Below are positions 45,111 through 57,400 of a DNA stretch of 64,000 nucleotides, piece by piece. The notes under the pieces were generated by a model that ran no database searches, was not told where the DNA came from, and saw only the letters and a program-made list of their open reading frames with translations. Position 1 is the first letter of the stretch; every line of letters begins with the position of its first letter. The translations under genes were made by a program, and so were the position numbers. Source of the DNA: Phytopythium helicoides. Its lineage: Eukaryota > Oomycota > Peronosporomycetes > Pythiales > Pythiaceae. The stretch covers positions 124,001 to 188,000 of the forward strand of contig JANFNE010000030.1 of assembly GCA_024867545.1 (NCBI GenBank), read 5' to 3'.

Positions 45111-45637
45111 CTCGCTGCGGGGGAGGGAAGGAAAGGGAAGTCTGCCCTTTCTTCTTGTTTGCGCGCGGCGAGGCTCTCGATAGAGCAGCGGGCCTGGACC
45201 TCAGTCGGCCTCAGCGCAGCGCACACACGCGAACGACGGCGCTGGCGACTGGCGAAGTGGCGCGCGGCGATCCTCGGGGCTCGCAGCACTGACGATCGCA
45301 CTTGCCGAGCTCGAAGTCCGTCGGTCTCTTTGGCGGCGGAAGTTCGCGCGCTTTGCTTTCGAATTCAAACCGGCGTAACAGTTACGCGCCATCCATACTG
45401 AAGCTAAGTGTGACAACATCGTGAATTGATTGGCTCGATATGGGTATTTTCGACCAATCAGAGGCGAGAAATTTATGTGCGAGTGACGCACATTTTTGTG
45501 TGCACTGTCGTGTGGTCCACGCTTTTGTGTCGCTCCGTGCTCGCCAGCCAATGCCCACACAGACATTGGCTGGAAGGGCCATTCTGGGCATTGCTGGGCT
45601 GCACATCGACGACTCGGAAGGAGGACTCGCAGCAGCC
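45111..45637. promoter_or_regulatory. Divergent kinesin-5/DBP9 promoter with paired CCAAT boxes
   Basis: This 527-bp spacer carries two inverted CCAAT arrangements. TGATTGG at 45427-45433 faces CCAATCA at 45454-45460. A perfect 10-bp inverted repeat, CCAGCCAATG at 45544-45553 and CATTGGCTGG at 45564-45573, has a 10-nt spacer. The palindrome lies 65 bp before the DBP9 ATG. Binding by an NF-Y-type factor is an inference from the CCAAT core. Confidence 0.55.
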
Positions 45638-47783
45638 ATGGCGGACGGCGCGGCGGTGAGCGAGCACCTGCTGGACGCCAAGCAGTCGTTCGCGTCGTGC
45701 GACTTCGGGCTGGACCGGCGGCTGACCAAGGCCGTGGCCAAGATGCAGTTCGTGTACGCGACGCTCGTGCAGGTGCACTGCATTCCGCTGGCCATGCAGG
45801 GCAAGGACCTGCTGGTTCGCGCGCGCACAGGGCTCGGGCAAGACCGCGGCTTTCGCGCTGCCGCTGCTGCACAAGATCCTGCAGCACAAGCAGGAGGACG
45901 CAGGTGGCCGCCCCGTCAGGTCAAGGCGCTCGTGCTCGTGCCCACAAGGAGCTCGTGGAGCAGACGCGCCGCCACATGAACGACCTCATGTACTACTGCC
46001 GCGACGTCGTCAGCCTGCTGGCGCTGGGCGGGCAGAGCATGAGCGCGCAGCAGGCGCTACTGCGTGACGTGCCAGACGTGGTCATCACGACGCCAGGCCG
46101 CCTCGTGGCGCACCTCGAGGCCGGCAATGTCTCGCTCAAGGAGTCGGTGCAGACAGTGGTGATTGACGAGGCCGACCTCGTGCTGTCATTCGGCTACGGC
46201 GAGGACATCCGCACGATCTTCAACAACCTCCCCAAGGCGTGCCAGAACTTCTGCATGTCGGCGACACTCAGTCCGGAGCTCGAGAAGCTCAAGAAGTCGG
46301 TGCTGCACAACCCTGCCGTTGTCAAGCTCGAAGAGGGCGAGACGGATGGAAAGTTGCAGCAGTACTACCTAACTGTGCCCGGCAAGGACAAGGACCTGCT
46401 GCTGTATGCGCTCATCAAGCTCGGCGTCGTACACGGCAAGGTGATTTTCTTCGTCAACTCGACCGAGGCAGCGTACCGGCTCAAGCTCTTCTTCGAGCAG
46501 TTCCTGATCAAGAGCGCCGTGCTGAACGCGCAGCTTCCGCACAACTCGCGTCAGCACATTATTGAAGAGTACAACCGTGGGCTATTCGACTACCTCATTG
46601 CCACCGATGATAGCGTCGACCGGGATGCCGATGACAGCGACAGCGATGAGGATAACGAGGATGGTGCGAGTGATGACGAAAACGAGAACGACTGACGAGG
46701 AAGACGAAGACGAGGAAGTCGAAGATGTCGTTGAAGAAGAGCAGGACTTGGATGACGAAGTGAAGGAGGTCAGTGGCGAGGGTGAGAGTTACGACGAAGA
46801 TGCCGCTACCGATGGGGCTGACAACGACGATGAGAATGACGAAGACGATGATGAGTCCATGAACAGCGACAATGAAAATGGCGACCGATTCTGACGCCGA
46901 CTCGGACTCTGGTAAGGTCGACACACCTGTAAAGAGTGCGAAAAAGGGCGTGAAGCGTCCACGTGATGAGTCTTACGGAGTCTCTCGTGGTGTCGACTTC
47001 CGTGGTGTAAACTTCGTCATCAACGTCGATTTCCCAAGAGTGTCCGTGCATACACGCACCGTATTGGTCGTACCGCACGTGGTGGCGCGAGCGGTACAGG
47101 CTCTGTCGCTAGTGGAGCAAAATAACGACAAGCAAGCGCGTGCTCTCGCACGTGTCCAGACGAGCCAGAAGTCGGTGCTGACGGCTTCAAACGATCTTCT
47201 CAAGCAGCCAGCTGAGCTTTCATTTGACCTCAAGGAAATTGATTGTTTCCGCTACCGTGTTGAGGATGTCCGGCGTGCTGTGACGCGCGTTGCTGTGCGC
47301 GAGGCCCAGCTTGCAGATGTAAAGAAAGAGATCCTCAACTCAGACAAGCTTGTTTCGCACTTTGAGGCCAACCCTCGAGACTTAAACATTCTCGAGCACG
47401 ACAAGGCCATCGGCACGGCCCAAGTCCAGCCCCACCTGGCAACAATCCCAGACTATCTGGTGCCAGTATCCCTGCAGGCGCCGCAGCCTCCAAGAAGAGC
47501 AACAAGAAGAACAAGCGTATGCGCACGAGCAACACTGGTGGTAAGCGGCGTACGGACAACGATCCTTTGCACACTTTCTCGGCGGGCTCGCTTGGTGAGG
47601 AAGACGCCGGTGAGGATGACAAGAAGGAGACGAATCGAGGACCGCATCACGTATGGCAATTCCGGTGTCGGCAAGAGTACGGCTGGTCGCCAGGCTTGGA
47701 AGAAGGCGCACCGTAAGGGTCGATTCAACCCCAAGACGATTGCCAAGAAGAAGTTCAAGATGAGCAAGGGCTTTGGGCACTAG
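45638..47783 (+). CDS. DEAD-box RNA helicase of the DBP9/DDX56 type (multiple frame breaks)
   Basis: Readable in order across three frames: the Q-motif region FASCDFGLDRRLTKAVAKM; motif I RARTGSGKTAAFALPLL (after removing an extra G at about 45836); VKALVLVPTKELVEQ (one A short at about 45948); TPGRL; and VVIDEADLVLSFGYGEDI (DEAD). The SAT motif CMSATLSPELE, then IEEYNRGLFDYLIATDDS and an RGVDFRGVNFVINVDFP block follow. The last two are diagnostic of Dbp9/DDX56, a 60S ribosome assembly helicase. An acidic insert lies at about 46600-46890. The HRIGRTARGG motif VI appears only after a shift near 47036. The tail AWKKAHRKGRFNPK ends at 47783. At least six single-base breaks are needed, the worst case in the window. 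It is either a badly sequenced gene or a decaying one. Confidence 0.75.
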
Positions 47784-48078
47784 CGACCTTAGGCACAGAA
47801 GTACATCAGCTCATGCGCGGGATGGAGATACGAAATAGATCTTTGATGCTTGTTTGTACTTACTTTTTGCATTTCGCCGCGTTAAGCTAGATCTCGTGGC
47901 ACTCTGGAAGCAAAGGGGGGTAATGCGACTGGTCGATTAGATCCGAAGTACCTGAGAGCAGCTGGCGGAGAGTTGGGCGGCGGCACAAACCCAGCAAAAT
48001 CACCCCCGGCATCAGCTTCCCTGCTGAAGCAATTCGCGCCACAGATCATCCCTCGCGGCTGCATCGGCCATGGGCAGC

Positions 48079-49596
48079 TCAGTTGTCGTTGCTGTCACCC
48101 ACGTTAATCAGTGCTGCGTCCGCTCGCGGTTTCATAGCATCAAGAATTGCACGCTTCTTGTCGAACACATAGTCGAGGAGCTGCAAGCTGCGCATATGAT
48201 CGAGGTGTTCTCGCTCGATGAAATGCAGGCGCTTCTTTTCCGCTTGGGTCTTGGCAGTAGCTCTTGCTGCCAGGATCTCCGGGGGTTGCTGAAACATGGT
48301 GCTTGTCGATGCAGACAGAGAGAATGGTTGCTCCAGCCGGCTTTGGCGTAGCAAATCTTGGCGCAGGGCAGCAAACTCGTTCGTAAGCTGCTGTTCCTCC
48401 TTAGCGAGTACCTTCATGGCCGCTACCTGTTGCTGCTGCTGCTTTGTCCTGTCCTCCGCGATTGCTCGACAGTGTGCTCGGTGCACTTGATTCCAATGCC
48501 GCTGCTCGTCCACTCTAGCGATCTGTCGCTCCACCAATGCGTCGCGAGTATCACGGAGATCCTCGTTGTGTACATGGCGGGAGATCATAGCCACACTGGC
48601 AGAGAAGGCTCGAGCCATGTCGGTATCAAGCCGAGCTCGCAACCTTACGCTTTTGCTCGTTGTCTTTCGCGGCAGAGGTAACAGGAGCGAGCGGCTGATT
48701 GATCTGTCGACTAGGCAATGAACTACAGGATCCAATGGGTATAGTTGGTGCTGACGCACTGGACGAAAGTTTGTGTCTTCGGTTGCAGGCATTCCCCACC
48801 ACATCCTAATTCAGACGGTCTATAGTATCAGAGATCACCAGCAATTGAAAAGCAAGAAGGAAAAAAAAAAAACATACCGGCGAGAAGGTCGCAATTTCCG
48901 TGTGTACAACTGCTGATCTGCTTGCATGCTCTCGATAGTTAAAGCCTGCCGCAGCCTCACTTTCGCGAGTCATTTTGTTGAATGGATGATCATTAAGCTG
49001 CTCGTCTTTACCCTTTGTGTTGCGTGTTTGGTCTCTCAAGCGCGCGTTCACATGATCGATAAGAAATCGCTCACCAAACCAAAGGCGACAAGCCTGCACT
49101 AGCATTCGTAGAGACACCATCTCTGATTGCTCTGGCAAAATTTGCTCCCACTGGCGATATGACGCTGGGTCAACGTGCAGCTCAAATGCATCTAGTAGTT
49201 CAGAGACTCTCGAGCGATTCAATCGAGCAGTCCATGATTGTGCTCATCCAGAGCACAAAATTGACGTAACATCGCTTCGCAGGCAGCCACAAACTCGAGT
49301 TGCCGCTGAGCCCACTTCCCGCTCCCGCTGTCACTTGGTAGCATCACAGTACGTGAGCCTTCTATGCTTCGCCCAGCCTTGCTGGCCACTATGCGCTTGG
49401 AAACATCTGAACCCCGCGGCATCATCTTCTTTAGCGTCTTAGTCACTGCGGTAGACTGAGAGTGAACCAATGGGACCGCCTGCCGGTACATCATCAGCTC
49501 TTCGAGGTCAATACTTTCTGTTCTCTGTCTAGTGCCTTCCATAATTGCCGTGACTATTGTCAAGGCCACCACTCGCCATGCTTGAGACTGGCACAT
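48079..49596 (-). CDS. Unrecognised coiled-coil protein (frame broken)
   Basis: Coding sense runs from an ATG at 49596 (or 49542) to a stop at 48079. The first part is SIDLEELMMYRQAVPLVHSQ..., with a helical pair of segments (EAMLRQFCALDEHNHGLL; LLDAFELHVDPASYRQWEQI) that resembles a degenerate EF-hand or helical bundle. The rest is a long charged helix (NEDLRDTRDALVERQIARVD; QQQQQVAAMKVLAKEEQQL; AEKKRLHFIEREHLDHMRSL). A plausible intron begins GTATGTTTTT near 48890 and ends AATTAG near 48810. One-base shifts are likely near 49222 and 48640. I do not recognise a family; ciliary or cytoskeletal use is a guess. Its start is only 43 bp from the divergent WLGC copy 2 start. Confidence 0.5.
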
Positions 49597-49639
49597 TGCA
49601 CATACGCTTGGATATCTCGCCGAAAATAGGAAGAAGAAA

Positions 49640-52037
49640 ATGCGCGCTAAAACCGACGCTGTATTGTTTCAAGTAGACACCAGAGCACAACTCTCAGAGC
49701 TCTTGGCAAATTGGAGAAAAATGTATTCTATCTCACCCGCGACGTCAAGTGCTGCGAATCAACACAGAGCCCAGCTTGTAAAGCACCAATTTCTTCTACT
49801 ACTTGCACTGACACTAGCACTGGTAGCGTGTCTCTGCTGGACCAAGTGGCTGATGCTACTCACAATTGCACCGAACCCGACAGTCAACTTTCTCACAGGG
49901 ACTCAACGATACGACAACGGGGCTTTCTGGTTGCTTGCCGACTCACCACCATCCGTTTTATGGTTCGGGGTCACGGGACTAGCGATAGTTGATGTTGGAT
50001 ACTACTCTGTTGCTGTCCAGCTTGTGAAGTGGTTTATATCTAGCAAGAGAGGTAGACGATTGAAACTCGCCCCCGAGCCGCAAGGTGGTCCAAACGAGAC
50101 TGTCATACTTGTGGAGCAAAGGAAAGCGAGGGAAACGATTTTAAACGCTGTGTTGGTACCTCTGGGTTCAGTCTACTTCTATGCGCAAGAACGGCTCAAG
50201 GCAGCTTTCTCAGCGATGTCAACAGAAACCTATGAGTTCAATGTCAAATTGATTGACCTGGCAGTACAAGCCGCATGGTTGTATCAGCAGGTGCTCGAAG
50301 CTGGAGCACCAGAGCCTTTTGTTTGGATATGCACTGCAGCCATTGTCGCAAACGCTGCACTCTGGATGTGGTCATTTCTTACAAATAGAGAACGACTTCA
50401 TCGCGTCCTCATCGAGCTGGTGTACGTTCAAATGATGTACTTTGCAGAGACTTGGCTGGCTCTGACGTATTTTGTGTGGCTGGCAGATTCGACTTCCAAA
50501 TAGCAGTGATTTTCCCCGTTGCTATGCTGTGGTACTCTCTCGCCGATCTCGCCCTCGATTACAAAGCTTTCGACATTACTTACGAACTGTACCCGCCATC
50601 TTCGCTTCAACGATCAGCACGCGCACTAGCTGATCCAGTGAAAACGATGTGTGCAAGTCATATTATCAATACCCAGCGAATATTGTCGGTCTTTACCTTT
50701 TTTACGCAAGTTGGTAGTAATCTAGCTCTTTGTCGTCGATTTTACCATATAGTTGAACTGTTGAAGGCAGAAAAAAATCCTAGACGTAAAAAATCTCAAG
50801 AAACTGGGATCATTTCTACCGGAAGTCGAACCAGGCGTCGAGGTAAAACTGCAGCAATCACCTTGCTGTCTCTCTTGATAATATTGTATTCGACAGTCAG
50901 TTTATTCCAGTCCAGACGAGCATGTATTCCTCATCCCGAATGTGCTGTGCATTCTTATCGATGGGTGGGCGAAATCTCCGATGGAGAGCAACGGAAGTGT
51001 CCGTGTCGGATTCTTGTCATTTATGAAAAAAGAATCAAGAGTTTCAGTGAGTGGGTCGAGCCAAAAGACGCAACTGAAAAGGTTAGCAATGTTGCTGCAG
51101 CGGGTACGTTAGAAGCCTTGCAGGTTATCAATCAAAAATTGACCCAACTTCCTAATGAGCTGCAACGGTGCACTACTCGCTTGAAATACTTGTAAGTGAT
51201 CACGAAGATGGGTCTCCACTGCACAGAAAATACTAACTGATTTGTTGTAGATCACTGGTACACACCCAAATTACAGTGTTACCGTCTTGGTTTAAGACAT
51301 TTCATCGACTCGAATATCTGTACATCCAAGGGAAACCCAGCTCACCCTTTAAATCTTTCCAGAATCTTGAGCTAATACCATTAGACACGTTTGACGACAT
51401 GCCGTACTTCGCATTCATGCACCTCGCAGACCACAACTCTTTGCCAGCATTTCCTTCTCTCCAGAACTTGCAAAATCTTCGATCACTGACCCTCGTATTC
51501 TTAGGGTCTATTAAAGAGTACCCAGGTTTAGGAAATCTCTCACGCCTTCAACGATTGGTACTACTTTCACCCCATAGACTGCAATCACTTCCAGATCTCT
51601 CTGCACTCAAGCATCTTGAATACTTTTTCCTCGATGGAGCCCCTCTTTGCTGTAATGGCTTCATCCCCGGTCACTGTGACACATTCGACCGATCATGCAT
51701 GGGAATGCAATGTATCTCCCCCGCCACAAGCAAGGCAACTCTGAACGTGTTTTCTCACTTCAACGATACAGTTTGTGCGCGGTCTGAACCAACAATTGGA
51801 CATATGCATGCTTTTATGACTCCTGAGCGCATTGCGCTTTGTGACGGAGTAGCTTACCGTGAGTGCACCGATCCTGACACAGGCGAGGTGGCCATGTGTG
51901 TGAACAACTTATTCTTACCCATCTGGTGCAACGTTGATCCAACAGACATGACTGCACGTCGTCGTGAGATTGCCGCGGGAGTAGGAGAGCCGTGTGACCC
52001 TGTCATAGAGGGTTGGCTTGGCTGTTCGGTAAGATGA
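49640..52037 (+). CDS. WLGC-family LRR membrane protein, copy 2 (diverged)
   Basis: Exons 49640-50421, 50487-51191 and 51251-52037 (introns 65 and 59 nt) give 757 residues in perfect phase. Exon 3 is exactly 787 nt, as in the other two copies, and the intron positions are identical. The protein keeps the membrane helices (LLLLALTLALVACLCWTKWL; FVWICTAAIVANAALWMWSF), the FSAMSTETYEFNVKLIDLAV block, the LRRs (LEYLYIQGKPSS; LQNLRSLTLVFLGSIKEYPG) and the cysteine-rich end with EGWLGC. It differs most from copies 1 and 3 at the N-terminus and in the loop after the second helix. It lies in opposite orientation and has no similar flanks, so it is an older paralog. Role as for copy 1. Confidence 0.82.
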
Positions 52038-52297
52038 GTTCAAGAATTGGAGTGTTTACCTATTGGCGAATGCGCTAGCATGGCTTCTTTTGTGTTTTTT
52101 ATCCATTGCAAAAACGAAACTATTTACTTACTGTGCATCTGTACCTCGTCGTGGAGAGTTGTTATTGGTTTTGTGCATGTACTATCCTTCCCTCAAGCAG
52201 TACCCCTCTATATGTTTTCCATGCAAATCGAGGAGTCAGTGCTTTGTCATGGTTGATTGGCGTTCAATGCTTAACCAAAGATATGTGTCATTTCACG

Positions 52298-54191
52298 CTA
52301 CAGCAGAGGCACGAGTAGAGAAGCGTCGTTCAACGTGCTGTGGCGGATTCCGTAGAGCAAGTACACCAGAAGACCTAAGGTAAGCCAGATCCCGACCCCA
52401 GCCCTGTGAACAAAATGACAGAGATTAGACCAAACACGCAGTGATCACCAATCATAGAAAATCACAATCCTACCAGCCAGCACCAGGGATACTGGACATC
52501 ATGTAAATGTTTGACATAATACCGATGCACGGCACGAGTGGTACAAGAGGGCACTGGAACGATGTTGTTGTCGGGCTGCATAGCAGAAGGTTACACTCAA
52601 TATGCAATTGCGATGAGTTACGAGGACTGAGAAACGTACCTGAGTTTTCCAAGCCACGCAATTGCAACAAAGGCAGCAACGGTAGCAGCAGCGAGGGACG
52701 CTTGGATCGACCAATGTAGGTCAAACACGAGTGATAGCGAAAGCGCGAAGCAGGCCGCGACGAAAAGCAGAACACGGTGCACAAGACCAGCCCCGCTGAG
52801 AGGCGGCTTCATCCGCAAGAGAAGTACGCCAGCATTAACAAACGTGAAGACCTGGAGGGTTCCGCACGAGATGACGTTCGCTAAGAAATCCAGGTCGAAG
52901 ACGAACGAGATGAGTCCGACGAGTAGACCGGTGAAGATGGTACTCGCGACAGGCACATGAGTCTTTTTGTTCAGTCGCGCAAAAACTTCCGGTAGGAGTC
53001 CGTCCTTGGCCATTTGGTAGAAGATGCGTGGTTGACCCATAAGGCAAGTGAACGCGGCTGTGGTGAGACCAAAGATCGAGCCAAACGACACGATCCGACC
53101 AGCCCATGGCACATGATGGTACACAAACGCATTGACGAGTGGTACGTCTCCACCAAGTGCACTCACTGGTGCCATACCCGTAACCACTAGGGACACGCCA
53201 ACGTAGATTGCCATCGAGATGAGGAGTGATCCGATGATGCCCTTCGGCAATGTGCGCTGTGGTTCGTGCACTTCTTCCGCAAGACACGCGACCATGTCAA
53301 ACCCGAGGTAGGCAAAGAACACAACGCCTGCGCCAGTCATGACGCCGTGGAAGCCTTCGGGCATGAAAGGTTCCCAGTTGGCGTTCTCGACCATGGTGCC
53401 GCCATAGGAGATCACGAACAACAACACGGAAATGTTGAGCGTCGTCACAAACGCGTTGAACTTGGCGGATTCCTGCATTTAACAAGCAATATGGTGTGAG
53501 CAATAAAATTCCCAAGCACTTGCAATCGTGCGGCGTACATGAACCCCGGCAAGCAGAATTAGCGTGCAAGCGACGACGAGAAGCGCCGCCAGAAGGCTGC
53601 ACGAAACGCCAAAGAGGTCTGCTCGCACAAGCCAATGCGGAATGTCGAGCCCCAAGTGCTGCAAAAACTGCTCAGCATACGCCGCCCAGCTTCGCGCAAT
53701 ACCGGCTGTATGAATGACGTGAAACGCTCGTCAGCGTTCACCATCTAGAAAACCAATTAGAAGTCGGTAGTCTCACCAGCGGAGATGCCGTAGCCAAGTG
53801 TGAGGTTCCACCCAATGAGCCATGCCGCAAGCTCACCAAACGTCAAGTACACGAACGTATACGCGGATCCCGTCACCTTCCAGCACTCGTTAGCTCTCGC
53901 TCAGCCTTGGATCGCATCATCGCAACGCACCGGCACACGCGCCGCGAACTCGGAGTAGGTAAGCGACGTGAAGATGCAGGCGACGCCGCTAATGAGGAAC
54001 GAGAGCGAAATGCCGGGGCCCGCGATCTGCGCGCCGACGCCCACGAGCGAGTACACTCCTGCCCCCACGGAGCAGCCGACGCCGTAGGCGATGAGGTCGG
54101 GCAGCGTCAGACACTTGCGCAGCGTGCTCTTGCTCAGGTGCAGGTGCTCCAGCGGCTTGACGCGCGAGATGGACGCTAGGAAGCCGTCCAT
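52298..54191 (-). CDS. Cationic amino-acid transporter (APC family)
   Basis: Six exons (54191-53931, 53876-53777, 53705-53539, 53472-52640, 52575-52474, 52403-52298) with introns of 54-71 nt give 522 residues without frame errors. Family marks are IAYGVGCSVGAGVYSLVGVG in TM1, YSEFAARVPVTGSAYTFVYL across intron 1, and GWNLTLGYGISAAGIARSW. FFAYLGFDMVACLAEEVHEP in TM6, PRIFYQMAKDGLLPEVFARL and the C-terminal CPLVPLVPCIGIMSNIYMM are also present. Around 14 helices are expected, as in CAT/SLC7A1-4 proteins, which carry lysine and arginine. It is divergent from RAD54 with 263 bp between starts. Confidence 0.88.
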
Positions 54192-54454
54192 GGCTGCGAG
54201 CTGGCGGCGTCACGTCACCACCGAGGAAGCGCGAATGCCCCGGAAAGGACGGCGGGGAACACCAATCCAGCAGCGGTGGACGCACGCCCTTCCGACGTTG
54301 CAAGGATGGTGCGTCACAGGGGTTTCAGCCAATCATCGACTACAGAGTGAGGATTTAGCCAATCAGAGAGAGGGAGTCATGAGTGCTGGTCCCCCCTCGA
54401 ACTTGCCGCGAAGCGATACAAACGGCAAGTTGTCGAGAAAGGCTGGGGCTTGCG
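54192..54454. promoter_or_regulatory. Divergent permease/RAD54 promoter with two GCCAATCA boxes
   Basis: GCCAATCA occurs twice in direct orientation at 54328-54335 and 54358-54365, exactly 30 bp apart (about three helical turns). The second lies 90 bp before the RAD54 ATG. Confidence 0.5.
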
Positions 54455-57400
54455 ATGTCGCTGCTGCGCCGGCGGCCCGCGGGCGACGGCGGCGGCGCGC
54501 GCTTCAAGCCGTTCGTGCTGCCGGTCAAGAAGCAGCAGCCGGAGGAGGACGATGGCGACTGGGAGGACGAGACGGCGGCGCAGAACCGGCAGGCGCTGCG
54601 CTCGGGCGGCTCGCTGGTCGTCAAGCGCCTGCCCTTCCTCTCGTTCGTGCAGCTCGAGCCCGAGCGCCGCGCGCTCAAGCTCAGCCGACCGTTCAAGTCG
54701 CCGTGCGCCGACGGCATGCGCACGGCTGAGAGCAACCGGCTGCTGCAGGTCAAGACGCTCGGCATGCGCCGTCGGTGGTCGGGAATGCCCATGAAGCCGC
54801 TCATTCGGCATGACCTGCCCCCGCTCGAGGTGGAAATGGAGGACGAGGACATTCCGCCGCTGCCAGAGACGTCTGCAGAGCAAGTTGTCGCTGCGCCGAT
54901 AAAGCCCGCGGAGAACGCACCGCCGCCTCTGGTGCTGTGGCAGAGCGAGGAGGATCCAAATGTCAAAGTCGTCGTGCCTGAGATTGTTGGAAAGTTCTTG
55001 CGTCCGCATCAGCGAGAAGGTGTCCAGTTCATGTTCGACTGCGTGTGCCAGATCCGCGGGTTTGACGGCCAAGGGTGCATTCTCGCTGATGACATGGGTC
55101 TCGGAAAGACGCTGCAAAGTATCACCCTCATGTACACGCTGTTATCGACGGGTATGACGATGGAGCCAACGATCAAGCGCGCCATTGTGGTGTGTCCGAC
55201 ATCGCTGGTCAAGAACTGGGATGACGAGATTATCAAGTGGCTGCATGGCAAGGTGAAGACGATAGCACTCTTTGAGGCGAATCGCGATGCGGTGATCAAG
55301 GGCATCAGCCAGTTCATCGAGGGTAGCAAGCGACCTCGACCAGGCTTCTCGGCACAAGTGCTGATCATTTCGTACGAGACTTTCCGTATGCACGCACAGC
55401 GCTTTATTGACGAGCCTCGGTGTTGTGAGTTGCTCATTTGCGATGAAGCGCACCGATTGAAGAATGCGAGTTCTCAGATCAACCGGGCGTTGTCTGCACT
55501 AGCATGCCGAAAGCGCGTACTCCTGTCAGGTACTCCTATGCAAAACGATCTGGAGGAGTTTTACGCCATGGTCGACTTCACGAACCCAAACATTTTGGGC
55601 TCTCCCAGCGAGTTTAGGAAGAACTACCTTGGCCCAATCTTGGTTGGGCGTGAACCTGATTCGACTGACCGAGAGCGTGAGATCGCGCAGTCGTGCTCTG
55701 CCATGCTCTGCGAGATCGTCAACCAGTTCATTTTGCGTCGCGGCAACATCCTGAACGCCAAGCACCTCCCTCCCAAACTAATGCAGGTGGTGTGCTGTCC
55801 GCTCTCGCAACTCCAAGAGCAACTGTATACGCATTTCCTCGCGTCAAGTGCATTCCGTGCAATGATGAAGAAAGAGAACGCGAATGTGCTGTCCTCGATC
55901 ACAGCACTGAAGAAGCTTTGCAACCATCCGCTTCTCATCTTTGACGAAATGGGGAAGAGCAACACAAAACTGCCTGGATTCGACAGATGCCAACACTTTT
56001 TTGCGGCTGCGCGATCGATGGAAACAGTATCAGGTGAAGCATTGAATCGGCGAGGTGTGTCAAGTGAGCGCACGTGCCATCCGGAATGGTCTGGCAAGAT
56101 GCTCCTCTTGGACCGTCTCATGTTGTGCATGCGGAAAATGTCCGACGATCGCATTGTGATTGTGTCCAACTACACTCAGACGCTTGACGTTGTGTCAAGC
56201 TTGTGTCGGCAGCGCAATCTTCCGTTCGTGCGTCTGGACGGCACGACCTCCGCAAAGAAGCGCAAGAAGCTCGTGGATACGTTCAACGATCCGAAAACCA
56301 ACTCGTTTGCTTTCTTGCTGTCAAGTAAGGCTGGTGGATGTGGCCTCAATCTCATTGGCGCCAATCGATTGGTACTGTTCGACCCTGACTGGAACCCCGC
56401 AACCGACAAGCAGGCTGCTGCGCGTGTTTGGCGTGAGGGTCAAAAGAAAATGTGCTACGTGTACCGGTTTCTTGCGACTGGCACACTCGAGGAGAAAATC
56501 TTTCAGCGGCAGCTTTCGAAGGAAGGATTGCAGAATATTGTGGATGACAAGGAAGAAGTCAACTCTCTTTCATCCAAGGATCTGAAGAGGTTGTTTGTAT
56601 TCCGGAAAGACACCGTGTCGGACACACACGACCAGCTGAAGTGCAGTCGCTGTCAGTGGCGAAGCGATGAAGCGACACCCAATGAGAGCGCAATCATCAC
56701 AATTGATAGCGATGACGAGGTTGATACAACCAGCAGCGATGGGGGCAAAACTTCTGACTCCGATGTTGGCAAAGGATGCGACGACGGGGAATGCGCCAAG
56801 CGATACCACCCTCAGATTGGGATGCCACCGGAGGAGGATTTGAATAGTTGGGGCCACCACATGTCGTACGATTCAGTTGACGATGCAATCATGCAGGCAG
56901 CGTTGCAGCAAGTGAAAACCGAGCTTGTTAGTTTTGCATTCAGTTGCCGCGTAGACTGGGAGCTGTTACAAGAGCATCAAGCTGAAAACGAGGAGAAAGA
57001 AGCCCAGCGCGAGGAAGAGCGGAAGCGACGACGCTTGAAGAACATCGAGTCGGCAAGCAAACGAGTAACTCAAGAGAAATCGAAAGCATCCTCTAAGAAA
57101 CGCAAGTCGCGGAACGAGGAGAGTGAATCCGAAGACTTTACTGAGAGTAGCAGTGAAGAGGAAATTGACCTCGGAGATGTCAACGACGACTCGGAAGATG
57201 AAGACAATGTTATTGAAGCTGGCCATGATATCATGGTAGACAGCAATAGTGAAAACGAGGCAGAAGTCACTGGCTTTTCGAAACGACCGAGTCGTGAAAG
57301 CACAGAGGTGGATGAAGCAATTCCTGCAACCCCTCGTCCCTTAGCACTTCCAGCTGCTGAGTCTACGCCGCAGCCTGCCCATGCACCACCGAGTGTGCGT

